A stretch of DNA of 64,000 nt from Candidatus Accumulibacter affinis (GTDB taxonomy: Bacteria > Pseudomonadota > Gammaproteobacteria > Burkholderiales > Rhodocyclaceae): contig JADJOT010000009.1 of the NCBI GenBank assembly GCA_016713625.1, positions 682,001 through 746,000 on the forward strand. Direction: 5' to 3'. Made by a program: the position numbers and the translations under genes. The notes beneath the pieces were generated by a model that saw only the letters and a program-made list of their open reading frames with translations, was not told the origin of the DNA and made no database searches. Of the stretch, positions 10,822-19,892 are shown in pieces. How positions within the stretch are numbered: position 1 is the stretch's first letter; each line of letters begins with the position of its first letter.

Positions 10822-11844
10822 CTATTTTTTTCGGAAAAAGCGGGCATCTTCGAAGAGCGAGCTGATTTCAACCTTGCAGATCTCGGGCTTGTCCGGCACG
10901 ACGTAGAGAATCGGCGTGATCAGTTCCTCGAAGATGCCGCGCAGGCTGCGGGCGCCGGTCTTGTATTCGATGGCGATCTCGGCGATCTGCTCGAACACCC
11001 TTTGGCCAATGCTCAACTCGACGCCTTCGCCGCGGAAAATCTCGATGTACTGCCGATAGATCGAGTTCTTCGGTACGCTCATGATGCTCACCAGCATCGC
11101 CTTGGTCAACGGGTGCAGGTTGGCAACCACCGGCAGGCGGCCAGTGAACTCGGGAATCAGTCCGAACTCGAAGAGGTCGGTCGGTTTCACTCGCTTGTTC
11201 AGGCGGTCGAGGATGTTCTGGTTGTCGTCCGCCGAAGTGGCGATGAAGCCGAAGCCATGCGTCTTGGTCATGATGTTCTCGAGACCGACGAAGGCACCAC
11301 CGCAGATGAACAGGATGTTGCTGGTATCGATGTATTGATTATCCTTGAGCTTGACCGGCGAACCTTCCATGATCTTCAGCAGCGCGTGCTGCACGCTCTC
11401 GCCCGAAATCGCTCTCGACTCCGCGCCGGTCGTTTTCAGCTTGTCGATTTCGTCGATAAAAATGATCCCGTGCTGGGCGTTTTCGACCTTGCCGTCAGCC
11501 CGCTCGAGCAGCCGCTGCAGGGCCGCCTCGATCTCCTCATTGACATACTTGGTCTGTGCCAGCGAGGTCGCGTCGGCGGTCACGAAGGGAACGTTCAGCA
11601 TTCGCGACAGGGTGTCGCAGAGCAGCGTCTTGCCGGTTCCGGAAGGGCCGACGAGCAGGACGTTGCTCTTGGCGATCGCGCCGGTATCCTTGGCAAAGGT
11701 GGCGATCTTCCGGTAATGCGAGTAGACGGCCACCGCCAGGACCTTCTTGGCTTCATCCTGGCCAATGACGTATTGATCGAGATACCTGACGATCGCACTG
11801 GGCGTGGTTTCTCTGGCTAGCACTTCGTACCTCAAGATCGACAA
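10822..11844 (-). CDS. ClpX-like AAA+ ATPase lacking the zinc domain
   Basis: 340-residue paralogue of ClpX. It starts almost at the AAA+ module (YLDQYVIGQDEAKKVLAVAV) and lacks the N-terminal four-cysteine zinc domain. Walker A is GPSGTGKT (about 68-75), Walker B is IIFIDEIDK, the arginine finger is in LIPEFTGRLP and sensor 2 is GARSLRG, so ATPase function looks intact. Compared with E. coli ClpX from memory, the pore-1 loop GYVGED is KYVNEE, the RKH-loop segment is about 10 residues shorter with no RKH, and the ClpP-docking IGF reads FGF. This points to an unfoldase/remodeller with altered substrate grip and possibly no ClpP partnership (inference). No clpP or trigger factor gene is nearby. 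Confidence 0.88.
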   Translation of the reverse strand: MSILRYEVLARETTPSAIVRYLDQYVIGQDEAKKVLAVAVYSHYRKIATFAKDTGAIAKSNVLLVGPSGTGKTLLCDTLSRMLNVPFVTADATSLAQTKYVNEEIEAALQRLLERADGKVENAQHGIIFIDEIDKLKTTGAESRAISGESVQHALLKIMEGSPVKLKDNQYIDTSNILFICGGAFVGLENIMTKTHGFGFIATSADDNQNILDRLNKRVKPTDLFEFGLIPEFTGRLPVVANLHPLTKAMLVSIMSVPKNSIYRQYIEIFRGEGVELSIGQRVFEQIAEIAIEYKTGARSLRGIFEELITPILYVVPDKPEICKVEISSLFEDARFFRKK

Positions 11845-11964
11845 ACGGTTTCAGAAGGCTTCCGGGTGGGGCGCCAGGCGGGCCGTGCCGGCCATGCGCG
11901 CTGCTGCAGCCCGCATCTTATGCCGAAAGCGGTGCGCGTGCCCGGGCGCGCCGGTTGCCGCTGC

Positions 11965-13158
11965 TCAAGGAGCGTGCCGCTTGCGGAGCAAGAGCAGGTA
12001 GGACAGCGGTGCCAGCGCGGTGCAGATCGCCACCGCCGCGGCCAGCGCCTGCCCGCCGCCTGTCAGAGAATGGCCGACGGCAATTCCGACGAGCGCGGCA
12101 GTACTCATCTGAATGACTCCCATCAGCGCCGAAGCCGAGCCGGCCATCGCCGGATACGGCGCCAGCGCCCGGGCAATGGCATTCGGCATGACCAGTCCGG
12201 TGGCGACGGTACAGAAGAACATCGGCCCGAGGATCGCCGCGAGGCTGTGAACTCCGGAGAATTCCAGTGCCGCCATGCTCAGTCCGGCGATTGCGCCGAG
12301 CCAGGCGCCACGCGCCAGCAGGTAATCGCTGCCAAAACGCCGAACCAGCCGGCCGCAAGCCAGGGAGCCGAGCAGATACCCGGCGACGACCAGGCCGAAA
12401 CACATGCCGAAGATCTGTGGCGTCAGCCCGTGGCGATCGATGAGCACAAACGACGAAGCCGAGATGAAGGCGAAGAGCGCGCTGTAGGAAAATGAAAAGG
12501 TCAGCAGATAGCCAAGATAGCGGCGGTCGGTGAGCAATTGTGCGAAGTTGGCAAACATCTGACGCGGCTGGATCGCCCGCGGATCACGATGAGCGTTGCT
12601 TTCTCCGAGCAGGCGGAGCACAGCGACGAGTTGGACCACGGCCACCAGCAGCAGAAATGCGAAATTGGACTGCCAGCCAAAGAGCACGGTCAGGAAGCCA
12701 CCCAGGGTCGGTCCGAGCAGTGGCGCAATGGCCATGGCCCCGCCCATGTAGGCGATGATGCGCGCTGACTCGCTGGCGCCCCAGATGTCGCGAACGACGG
12801 CGCGGCCGATGACCGGCCCGGCGCAAGCGCCGAGTGCCTGGACAAAGCGCGCGGCGATGAGCACCTCGATGCTCTGGGCGAACACACAGCCGATCGATCC
12901 CGCGCAATACACGATCAGGCCGCCAAGCATGATCGGCCGCCGCCCGTAGCGATCAGAAAGTGGGCCGTAGAAGATCTGCCCGCAGGCAAAGCCGGCGAGA
13001 AACACCGACAGGGTCAGCTGCACACGCGCCGCATCGCTGGCCAACGCCCGGACCAGCGTGGGCAGCGCCGGCAGGTACAGGTCGGTTGACAGCGGACCGA
13101 GGGCGACCAGCGTCGTCAGCAGGACCGCCAGGCCGACGGATGGGCGTGGCGGGTTCAG
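11965..13158 (-). CDS. Bcr/CflA family MFS drug exporter
   Basis: Twelve-helix major facilitator of the Bcr/CflA drug-resistance family. Motifs: STDLYLPALP in TM1, GQIFYGPLSDRYGRRP between TM2 and TM3, and the antiporter-type helix QALGACAGPVIGRAVVRD. The first ATG (13044) would delete TM1, yet the TM1 family motif is encoded in frame upstream, back to the stop codon of the preceding gene, where only CTG codons could initiate. Either a CTG start or a small sequence error is implied, so the full open frame is given. It directly abuts the small upstream gene and probably shares its transcript. The exported compound is unknown. Confidence 0.85.
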   Translation of the reverse strand: MNPPRPSVGLAVLLTTLVALGPLSTDLYLPALPTLVRALASDAARVQLTLSVFLAGFACGQIFYGPLSDRYGRRPIMLGGLIVYCAGSIGCVFAQSIEVLIAARFVQALGACAGPVIGRAVVRDIWGASESARIIAYMGGAMAIAPLLGPTLGGFLTVLFGWQSNFAFLLLVAVVQLVAVLRLLGESNAHRDPRAIQPRQMFANFAQLLTDRRYLGYLLTFSFSYSALFAFISASSFVLIDRHGLTPQIFGMCFGLVVAGYLLGSLACGRLVRRFGSDYLLARGAWLGAIAGLSMAALEFSGVHSLAAILGPMFFCTVATGLVMPNAIARALAPYPAMAGSASALMGVIQMSTAALVGIAVGHSLTGGGQALAAAVAICTALAPLSYLLLLRKRHAP

Positions 13159-13446
13159 CTAGTCGTTCTTGAAGGCAAAGAACATCTTGAAACAGCGAGC
13201 GAAGGCCAGCGGCGTCTCGCAATGCTCGGCCCATAACTCGGCGGTCAGCGAGAATGAGACATCGCCCTCCGCCTCGCGGTCCTTCACCCAGACCAGCCGG
13301 CGGTCACTGAAGACGCCGGTGGGCAGGCGGCTCTGGATGAACCCCCACACTTCATCCAGGTTGTCGAAGTTGCCCAGATCCCCCGCACCATCGGCGCCTT
13401 CCTCTTCTTCCACGAAAACCTGGTAGCGCATCTCAAACCTCGGCAA
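13159..13446 (-). CDS. Small conserved acidic protein, unknown function
   Basis: Up to 95 residues, not recognised. The product is acidic, with EEEEGADGAGDLGNFDN near the start, a helix NLDEVWGFIQSRL and an aromatic C-terminus CFKMFFAFKND. No signal peptide or membrane segment is visible. An internal ATG five codons in (MRYQVFVEEE) is an alternative start. Its stop codon is immediately followed by the reading frame of the MFS exporter. Confidence 0.55.
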   Translation of the reverse strand: MPRFEMRYQVFVEEEEGADGAGDLGNFDNLDEVWGFIQSRLPTGVFSDRRLVWVKDREAEGDVSFSLTAELWAEHCETPLAFARCFKMFFAFKND

Positions 13447-13810
13447 AGAAACGGCCCGATAAGGAAGCGCCGGGCACGCAGTTGGCTGACAGCGCGCAAT
13501 TATTGGTCAACGCGGGCGAATAGTCCATCCCGGCACCGACTTTGCAGAGCTGGCGCAGGAGTCGGTCGAATCGGACGCGTTGGCCGGTAACACCCGTTTG
13601 GGCCGCCGAGATGGTCAGCTGGCGGCGGGGTGGCAGCAACGCAGTGGTGGTTGGCGGGTTATGCCGATGGCGCACCACAGGTGGGCGAAAGGCTGGTCAT
13701 TCCGTGCGGCACCGTCGCTGCGCTGGCAGATGTCGACATTCTTTACAGTGGTCAACGATCGACCGCATCAATTCTTGTCAAGCCCCTGTTTTGGCTGATC
13801 GGTTTTTCAA

Positions 13811-13827
13811 TGGCGTAATTATTGCTT
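13811..13827 (+). promoter_or_regulatory. Sigma-54 (RpoN) promoter of PEP-CTERM gene
   Basis: TGGC-N7-TTGCT (TGGCGTAATTATTGCTT) matches the -24/-12 RpoN consensus TGGCAC-N5-TTGCW with exact GG-to-GC spacing. It lies about 65 bp upstream of the PEP-CTERM gene. PEP-CTERM genes in relatives such as Zoogloea are known to depend on RpoN and the enhancer-binding protein PrsR. The rest of the gap (13447-13892) shows no gene; an activator site upstream was not resolved. Confidence 0.75.
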
Positions 13828-13892
13828 GCCCTCCAGTTCCGCTTCTCGATCGAGTCTGCGGCCCTGTCGTTCTTCACGAAAGGAAGAGAGCA

Positions 13893-14741
13893 ATGAACTC
13901 AATCTGCAAGTCTGCGGGCACCGTCGCCGCTTTACTGCTATTGACCCCAGCCGCTTGGGCCGGGTTTGTCACCTTCGAGTCGGCTGAGGCCACCCCTGCC
14001 GCGATCACGCCCACGCGCGACGCTTTTCGCGTGGCAGTCGGAGGCGGTTCTGTCGCCGGGGGCGCCGGATCGTTCGGTGGACTGCGTCGTGAGATCAACT
14101 GGGACGGCGTTCCCGACGTCCGAGCCGATCCCAACCCGTTACCCGCCGATTTCTTCAACGTCAATTCGCCGCGTGGGGTGGTGTTCAGCACACCGGGAAG
14201 CGGCTTTCTCGTCAGCGCCAACTCTGGCCTTCCCACGCCAGCGCTGTTCGGGCTTGCCAGCGAGTTTCAGGCATTCAGCACGCAGCGGTTGTTTACCGCG
14301 GTGAGCAGCAACATTACCGATGTGTCGTTCTTTGTGCCGGGCACGACGATCGCTGCGACGACCACGGCCTTCGGCGCGATTTTCGCGGACGTTGAAGTTG
14401 CAGGCCTGACCAGGCTGGAGTTTTTCGATGAACAGAATTCCCTGATTTACTCGCGGGACGCTCTGGGCGCGGGCAACCAGGGGCTGAGCTTCCTGGGTGC
14501 GGTGGCCAACGGCGGCGAGAGGATCAGCCGTGTTCGGCTCACTTCGGGCCTGAATACGATCGTTGCCAACGGGGAGCTCGGCAACGCCAACGACGACGTC
14601 GTGGTAATGGACGATTTCCTCTATGCCGAACCGACGCAGGCCGTCCCGGAGCCATCCAGCCTTGCGCTGGCCAGTCTCGGCCTGGTCGGCGGCCTGGCCT
14701 GGCTGCGTCGTCGTCGGGATGCTGTCCAGGCGGCGGGCTGA
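13893..14741 (+). CDS. PEP-CTERM sorting domain protein
   Basis: 282-residue exported protein. A signal peptide (SAGTVAALLLLTPAAWA) begins the protein and the C-terminus is a textbook PEP-CTERM signal: VPEPSSLALASLGLVGGLAWLRRRR. That is a Pro-Glu-Pro motif, a hydrophobic helix and an arginine cluster, cleaved by exosortase (EpsH/XrtA) during surface or exopolysaccharide-linked sorting. The middle is beta-rich and lacks cysteines. AGGAAGAGAG precedes the ATG, and the sigma-54 promoter lies upstream. Likely a matrix or floc protein (inference). No exosortase gene is in the window. Confidence 0.92.
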   Translation: MNSICKSAGTVAALLLLTPAAWAGFVTFESAEATPAAITPTRDAFRVAVGGGSVAGGAGSFGGLRREINWDGVPDVRADPNPLPADFFNVNSPRGVVFSTPGSGFLVSANSGLPTPALFGLASEFQAFSTQRLFTAVSSNITDVSFFVPGTTIAATTTAFGAIFADVEVAGLTRLEFFDEQNSLIYSRDALGAGNQGLSFLGAVANGGERISRVRLTSGLNTIVANGELGNANDDVVVMDDFLYAEPTQAVPEPSSLALASLGLVGGLAWLRRRRDAVQAAG

Positions 14742-14886
14742 AGCAGGCGGTGTGGGGCGAGCGGACGGCGGATCGCGTTTTTTTTCCCCTTGTGTCGGAG
14801 ACCGTATGCAGCTACTCAGCGCCGAAGAAATTGCGACTGCCCGCGCCCTCTTCGCCGCGGTGCAAGCGTCACCCGCCAATGATCTG

Positions 14887-16110
14887 TCAGCTCTTCGTTG
14901 TGCGGGCGACGCCGCCGACCTGCAGGGCAGTCACGATGGCCATTCCCTGCAGCAGGGCGATGCCGACCAGAACGGCGCGCAAGCGGCCATCGTCCATGAG
15001 CACGCCAAAGGCCAGCGGGGCAAGTGCCAGTCCGGCGTCGAGGCCGGAATAGACGAAGCCGTAGACGCGACCATAAGCCGCCTGGCCGAAGCGCGACGTG
15101 GCGGCGCCACGCACCAGCAGGTCGCGTGAGGGGCCGGCGATGCCGGTGCAGTAGCCGATGGCCGCCATCAGCGGCAGCACCGTCCATGCCGGTAGCGGCA
15201 GGGTGGCCAGACCGACGACGAGCAACGCCGCGGTGCCCAGCGCGGCGGCGATCAATCGTTCGTACTGGCCTTTCTGGGCCAGGAACCCGCCGCTGAGGAT
15301 ACCGCCGGCGCCGCCGGCCAGATAGGCCGAGAGCGCAGTCGCCGCGGCCGCCAGCGACAGGCCGTGCAGCTGCTGCAGGATCGGCGTGGCGAAATTCTGG
15401 ATTGCCCCGAACGCAGTGGTGATCAGGAAGAAGAAGGCGAAACACAGCCATACCGCTCGTGAGCGCAGGAAGGCAAATGGCGACACCGCCTGGCCGGGTT
15501 GGCCGCCGCCGCCGCGCAGCTCGCGGTCGGCGAGGATGCGCCGGTACCAGAACAGCAGCGCCAGCGCGAGTGTGGCGAGGCCCGCGGCGGCCAGGGCAGC
15601 GGCGCGCCAACCGGCAGTAGCGGCGATGGCCGTCATGAACACTGGCGCTAGCGCCCAGCCGAGGTTGCCCGACAGGCCGTGAATCGAGAAAGCGTAGCCG
15701 AGTCGCGGCGGCGAGACGTGGCGGTTCAGAATGGTGAAATCGGCGGGGTGGAAGACGCTGTTGCCGAGTCCGGCCAGGGCAGCAACGACGGTCAGCCCGA
15801 GGTAGCCATCGACTCCCGAGAGCAGCAGCGCCGCCAGCAGAAAGCAGCTGATTCCCGTGCCCAGAACGCGGGCGGCGCCGTAGCGATCGACGAGAAATCC
15901 GGCCAGCGCCTGGCCGATCGCCGAGACGACGAAGAAGATCGTCATGGTTGTTCCGATGCCGGTAAAGCTTAGCCCGAAATCCTTCATCAGCCACGGGAAG
16001 AGCGGCGGCAGCAGGAGATGGAAGAAATGCGATACGCCATGCACGAAGCCGATCAGCGCAATGGTTTCGAGATCCTGGTGGCGCGGTAGCGATTGCGTGG
16101 CGGCGGTCAT
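14887..16110 (-). CDS. MFS transporter, fosmidomycin-resistance (Fsr)-like
   Basis: 407-residue twelve-helix major facilitator. The N-terminal HGVSHFFHLLLPPLFPWL and the loop GFLVDRYGAARVLG resemble the Fsr/arabinose-efflux group. The start ATG overlaps the stop of the upstream EamA gene (ATGA), so the two transporters are co-translated. The substrate cannot be inferred. Confidence 0.85.
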   Translation of the reverse strand: MTAATQSLPRHQDLETIALIGFVHGVSHFFHLLLPPLFPWLMKDFGLSFTGIGTTMTIFFVVSAIGQALAGFLVDRYGAARVLGTGISCFLLAALLLSGVDGYLGLTVVAALAGLGNSVFHPADFTILNRHVSPPRLGYAFSIHGLSGNLGWALAPVFMTAIAATAGWRAAALAAAGLATLALALLFWYRRILADRELRGGGGQPGQAVSPFAFLRSRAVWLCFAFFFLITTAFGAIQNFATPILQQLHGLSLAAAATALSAYLAGGAGGILSGGFLAQKGQYERLIAAALGTAALLVVGLATLPLPAWTVLPLMAAIGYCTGIAGPSRDLLVRGAATSRFGQAAYGRVYGFVYSGLDAGLALAPLAFGVLMDDGRLRAVLVGIALLQGMAIVTALQVGGVARTTKS

Positions 16111-17018
16111 GGCACGCTGCCGCGAATCTTCCCGACTGGCTGCAGCAAGGCCAGAGCCTCGTTGATCAGCAGCGCAGCCAGGACCAGGGCGCCGCCGGCC
16201 AGGGTGCTTGCGGGCGGCTGTTCGCCGGCACCAAGCCACGCCCAGGTGACTCCGAAGACGACTTCGAGCAGACCGAGCAGGGCAATCTCCGGTGCCGGCA
16301 GTTCGCGCGACAGGCGCACCACCAGGAGGCAGGGAATCGCCAGTTGAACGACGCCCAGCAGCGCCAGCAGAGCGAGGTCGTGGTACGAGGCCTGCAATGG
16401 ATAAGCCATCGGGAAGCTGAAGGCTGCCGAAAGGGCAGCGCCGATCAGCACCGCCGGCAGCATGTCCTGGCGAGCAGCCTGCTGGTCATCGGCCTGGCGA
16501 TCGGCGACCTGCTGCAGCATCGTGAAGTTGAGTGCAGCCGCCAGCGGTACAGCGAGGGCGACCAGGGTTCCGACCAGCGAAGCGCCGCTGCGCGCCGCTT
16601 GTCCGAACATCCACGCGATACCGACACCGGCTGCGGCAATCGCCAGCCAGGTCCGGGCCGGTAGCCGGTGCTGCAGGAAAAGTCGGGTGAACAGGGCGGT
16701 GATCAGGGGCCCGATGGCCATGCTCACCAACACATTGGCAACGCTGGTAAGGGTGATGGCGACCATGAAGGCGGTGAACATCACCGCCCAGCAAACGCCC
16801 GAGAACCACACCGGCCAGGGCGAACGCGCCAGCCCTGACCACAGCCCGGGCCCGCGCAGGATCGTCAATCCGACACTCAGCGCCAGGGCATTGAACAGGC
16901 TGCGCCAGAAGGTGACCTCGAAGCTGCCAGCCAGCTCGAGGTGGCGCGATACCACGCCGGCGATGCTCCACAGCAGCGTCACCAGCACCATCAGAGCGAC
17001 CGCACGGCGGTGCGACAT
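16107..17018 (-). CDS. EamA/DMT family transporter
   Basis: 303-residue drug/metabolite transporter with ten predicted helices in two EamA repeats. The start MSHRRAVALMVLVTLLWSIAG and TFWRSLF in the first repeat, and PEIALLGLLEVVFGVTWAWL in the second, are family signatures. First gene of a two-gene unit with the downstream MFS transporter. Likely an exporter of small metabolites; substrate unknown. Confidence 0.88.
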   Translation of the reverse strand: MSHRRAVALMVLVTLLWSIAGVVSRHLELAGSFEVTFWRSLFNALALSVGLTILRGPGLWSGLARSPWPVWFSGVCWAVMFTAFMVAITLTSVANVLVSMAIGPLITALFTRLFLQHRLPARTWLAIAAAGVGIAWMFGQAARSGASLVGTLVALAVPLAAALNFTMLQQVADRQADDQQAARQDMLPAVLIGAALSAAFSFPMAYPLQASYHDLALLALLGVVQLAIPCLLVVRLSRELPAPEIALLGLLEVVFGVTWAWLGAGEQPPASTLAGGALVLAALLINEALALLQPVGKIRGSVP

Positions 17019-17158
17019 TTCAGCACTTCCTGCCGCGAAACTACCGCAGCGTTTCAGAAAGGTCGCTATTGTGCCGGATTTTCTGCGTCCTGAACGGAAC
17101 AGTAACGGCGCTGCAGCCATCGAGCGTGGGTCGGCGGACGCGGCCAGAGATTGGCGTG

Positions 17159-17743
17159 TCACCCATAGCGCCGCCGGATCTGGTAGCCGCCGCCCGCACC
17201 GAGCAGCGATTCGACGAGCACGTAGTGATCGACTCGCCAGCACAGCGTCGGTGCTGCGGCGGGCGGGGTGGCGCCGGCGGCGCGTCGGGCAAGGGTCAGA
17301 TGTGGGCGAAAAGGTCGCGCTTCGACCGCCAGGCCCAGCGCCCGCAGCGCTGCCGCGAGCTCGGCGTGCAGTTGCGTCAGAGGCTCCGGCGGCGCTGTCG
17401 TCTGCAGCACGGCGAGGCCGCGCGGCCAGATCGCAGCCTGCGTCAGCTGCACCTCGAATGGGCGCAGTGGCACCTGTAGTCCGGCGCCGATGGTCGCCAC
17501 GCGTTGCCGGTCCACGCCGCCGATGAAGTGCAGCGTCAGGTGCAGCCGATCGGCCCTCACCGGCGACGATCCTTTCGGCCAGGCCCATTGCTCCAGGTAT
17601 TGAATGAGCTGCGCGCTTGCGTCGGGCGTCGGCCAGAGCGCGAGGAACAGGCGCGCGGGCGATGCGGCAGCCAGCGCGCAGCCTGCGGCCAGGTCGCCGC
17701 CAGCGCTGGCCGGCGAGTGCGGCAATCGTTTCGTGAGGGTCAT
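17159..17743 (-). CDS. thpR: RNA 2',3'-cyclic phosphodiesterase (2H family)
   Basis: 194-residue 2H phosphoesterase, formerly called 2'-5' RNA ligase. Both catalytic HxT(x) motifs are present, HLTLHFIG near residue 70 and HLTLARR near residue 150. RLFLALWP near the start is the usual family beginning after a roughly 30-residue extension. The ATG has a strong GGAAGGGA upstream. Opens cyclic phosphates on RNA ends; its physiological role in bacteria is not settled. It stands alone upstream of the EamA gene. Confidence 0.88.
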   Translation of the reverse strand: MTLTKRLPHSPASAGGDLAAGCALAAASPARLFLALWPTPDASAQLIQYLEQWAWPKGSSPVRADRLHLTLHFIGGVDRQRVATIGAGLQVPLRPFEVQLTQAAIWPRGLAVLQTTAPPEPLTQLHAELAAALRALGLAVEARPFRPHLTLARRAAGATPPAAAPTLCWRVDHYVLVESLLGAGGGYQIRRRYG

Positions 17744-18003
17744 GGGGTTTCCCTTCCCGTGGCAGTCGTGGCGAGCCAGCCTTCTGCAGCGTGCGGCCAG
17801 CCCGGCATGCATTCTGGCAGCCGCGCGGTCGTCTGGCGATTGCCGCTGTTTGGCGCTGCAGTTCGGCAGCCACACCATTCCGGCCGGTTGCGCAGCAGCG
17901 CCAGGGCGCTAGCGGCGAAATGACGCACCCGCAGCCGCTTGCGGCAGCATAGAATTACGCCTTTTACCGTACTGCGGTTTACCCCGAAACAGATTTCAGC
18001 GAA

Positions 18004-18717
18004 ATGTCGAACCAGGTCCGCGCCGCCTATTACGAGTTCGCCAGGGCAGATTGCCAACCGCTCTGGCGGCGGAGCCTGTTCGTGCTGGTCGTCGCCAGCC
18101 TGCACCTGCTGGGGCTGCTGCTGGGCTTCGGAGTGGTCATGCAGCCTTCGCCTGCCGAGTTCCTGCCGGTGCTCAGCGTGCGCGTGCTCGACCCGGCTCG
18201 CCCAGCAGCGACGAGCCAAGCGGTGGTCGCGCCACCACGCCAGCCGGAGCGCGCCAGATCCTTGCCGGCGCGGTCGGCGATGGTGCCGAAAGCGTCGTCG
18301 CCGCAGCTATTGACCACCGCCGCGCCGGCGACGACGGCTGTCCTTTCGCCCGTGGCCGCTGGGCCGGCAGAGCCCGTCGCTGCGGTCGCCGCGGTTTCCT
18401 CGTCTGCCGGAGCGGCGCCGGTGCCGGCGCCGTTGCTGGCTGCCCGATTCGACGCCGATTACCTGCACAATCCGCGGCCGGTGTATCCGGCGGCGTCGCG
18501 GCGGCTGGGCGAAGAAGGGCGCGTCATCCTGCGCGTCAGGGTAAGCGCGCAGGGTTTGCCGCTGGTGGTGGACATCAAGCAGTCGAGCGGCTTCGCGCGT
18601 CTCGACGAAGCCGCCCGCGCCGCCGTCGAACGCTGGCGATTCGTCCCGGCCAGACAGGGGCACGAAGCGGTCGAGTCCTCGGTGCTGGTGCCGCTGCAAT
18701 TTACTCTCGACAGTTGA
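18004..18717 (+). CDS. tonB: TonB family energy transducer
   Basis: 237-residue TonB protein. It has one N-terminal membrane anchor (LFVLVVASLHLLGLLLGFGVV), an Ala/Pro/Ser-rich periplasmic linker from about 60 to 145, and a C-terminal TonB domain. That domain is marked by NPRPVYPAASRRLGEEGRVI and SSGFARLDEAARAAVERWRF. It couples the inner-membrane proton motive force to outer-membrane receptors. Followed by exbB and exbD with short gaps, a complete TonB energising operon. No Fur-box-like palindrome could be recognised upstream, and no TonB-dependent receptor is adjacent, so the substrate is open. Confidence 0.93.
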   Translation: MSNQVRAAYYEFARADCQPLWRRSLFVLVVASLHLLGLLLGFGVVMQPSPAEFLPVLSVRVLDPARPAATSQAVVAPPRQPERARSLPARSAMVPKASSPQLLTTAAPATTAVLSPVAAGPAEPVAAVAAVSSSAGAAPVPAPLLAARFDADYLHNPRPVYPAASRRLGEEGRVILRVRVSAQGLPLVVDIKQSSGFARLDEAARAAVERWRFVPARQGHEAVESSVLVPLQFTLDS

Positions 18718-18730
18718 ACAGGAAGGTCTG

Positions 18731-19465
18731 ATGAGAATGGAACTGGGTTTGGCCCACTTTTGGGCGCAGAGCGATACGCTGACGCAGGCGGTGGCAATCC
18801 TCCTGGTGCTGTTATCGGTGGCCAGCTGGTACGTGATGGCGGCGAAAGCCTACGGTGTCTGGCAGGCCCGGCGTTGTCATGCACGGGCGCTGGCCGCCTT
18901 CTGGGGCGCGCCGAGTCTGCCGGCGGCCATCGAAGCAATCCGCCAGGAAGACCGCACCGGTGTCCTTGCGAGCCTGGCGATTGCCGGCGCCAACGCCGCC
19001 GAATTGCATCGCCAGCATTCCGATCGCGGCATCGGTGCCGGCGTCAGCGTCAGCGAGTTCGTCACGCGCTCGCTGCGCAGCCAGATTGTCGAGGCGCAGG
19101 CAAGCATTGAATCGGGACTCACCTTTCTCGCTTCGGTGGGTTCGACGGCGCCTTTCATCGGGCTGTTCGGCACTGTCTGGGGAATCTATCATGCGCTGGT
19201 CAGCCTCTCCGGCGCGACCCAGGTGGTGCTCGACAAGGTCGCCGGGCCGGTTGGCGAGGCGTTGATCATGACCGCCGCGGGCCTGTTCGTGGCGATCCCG
19301 GCGGTCCTCGCCTACAACGCCTGCGCGCGTGGCAACCGCCTGACGCTGGCCCGGCTGGACGGCTTCGCACATGATCTGCACGCCTATCTGACCACCGGCC
19401 TGCGCGGCCGGCCGGGCGACAAGCTGGTCGACCTCAGCGCCGTGCGCGCCAGCCGCGGCGGCTGA
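18731..19465 (+). CDS. exbB: ExbB/TolQ/MotA proton channel
   Basis: 244-residue inner-membrane channel subunit with three membrane helices: about 15-38, 132-155 and 178-200. The diagnostic motif ASVGSTAPFIGLFGTVWGI lies at the second helix and GPVGEALIMTAAGLFVAIPA at the third. Forms the proton-conducting stator with ExbD that energises TonB. It lies 13 bp after tonB and 16 bp before exbD. Confidence 0.95.
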   Translation: MRMELGLAHFWAQSDTLTQAVAILLVLLSVASWYVMAAKAYGVWQARRCHARALAAFWGAPSLPAAIEAIRQEDRTGVLASLAIAGANAAELHRQHSDRGIGAGVSVSEFVTRSLRSQIVEAQASIESGLTFLASVGSTAPFIGLFGTVWGIYHALVSLSGATQVVLDKVAGPVGEALIMTAAGLFVAIPAVLAYNACARGNRLTLARLDGFAHDLHAYLTTGLRGRPGDKLVDLSAVRASRGG

Positions 19466-19481
19466 AAGAAGGAGGAGGGCG

Positions 19482-19892
19482 ATGGCTTTTGGCTCATTCG
19501 AAAACACGGGTGCCAGTGAACCGATGGCGGAAATCAACACCACGCCGCTGGTGGACGTGATGCTGGTCCTGCTGGTCATCTTCATCATCACTGCGCCCTT
19601 GTTTCACCAGGCGATTCCGATTGATCTGCCGCGAGCCGAAGCCAGTCGGCTCGATGACCGCCCGAAGGTCGTTGCGGTGGCCATCGATGCGTCCGGCCAG
19701 GTCTTCGTCGATGGGCTGGCGATCGAGCGCAGCGAGCTCGCCAGTCGCCTGGCGGCAGCTGCTGGCGGCCAGCCCGAGCTACATTTGCGCGCCGATCGCG
19801 GAACGCGCTACGAACGTGTCGCCGAGGTGCTCGCCGACGCACAGCGAGCCGGCCTGGTGAGAATTGCCTTCGCCACCGAACCGCCGCGCTAG
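19482..19892 (+). CDS. exbD: ExbD/TolR biopolymer transport protein
   Basis: 136-residue partner of ExbB. NTTPLVDVMLVLLVIFIIT is the single helix with the essential proton-carrying Asp, and the periplasmic domain carries the usual DLPRAEA, VDG and ADRGTRYERVAEVLADAQ segments. AAGGAGGAGG precedes the ATG. It is the last gene of the tonB-exbB-exbD operon. Confidence 0.95.
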   Translation: MAFGSFENTGASEPMAEINTTPLVDVMLVLLVIFIITAPLFHQAIPIDLPRAEASRLDDRPKVVAVAIDASGQVFVDGLAIERSELASRLAAAAGGQPELHLRADRGTRYERVAEVLADAQRAGLVRIAFATEPPR

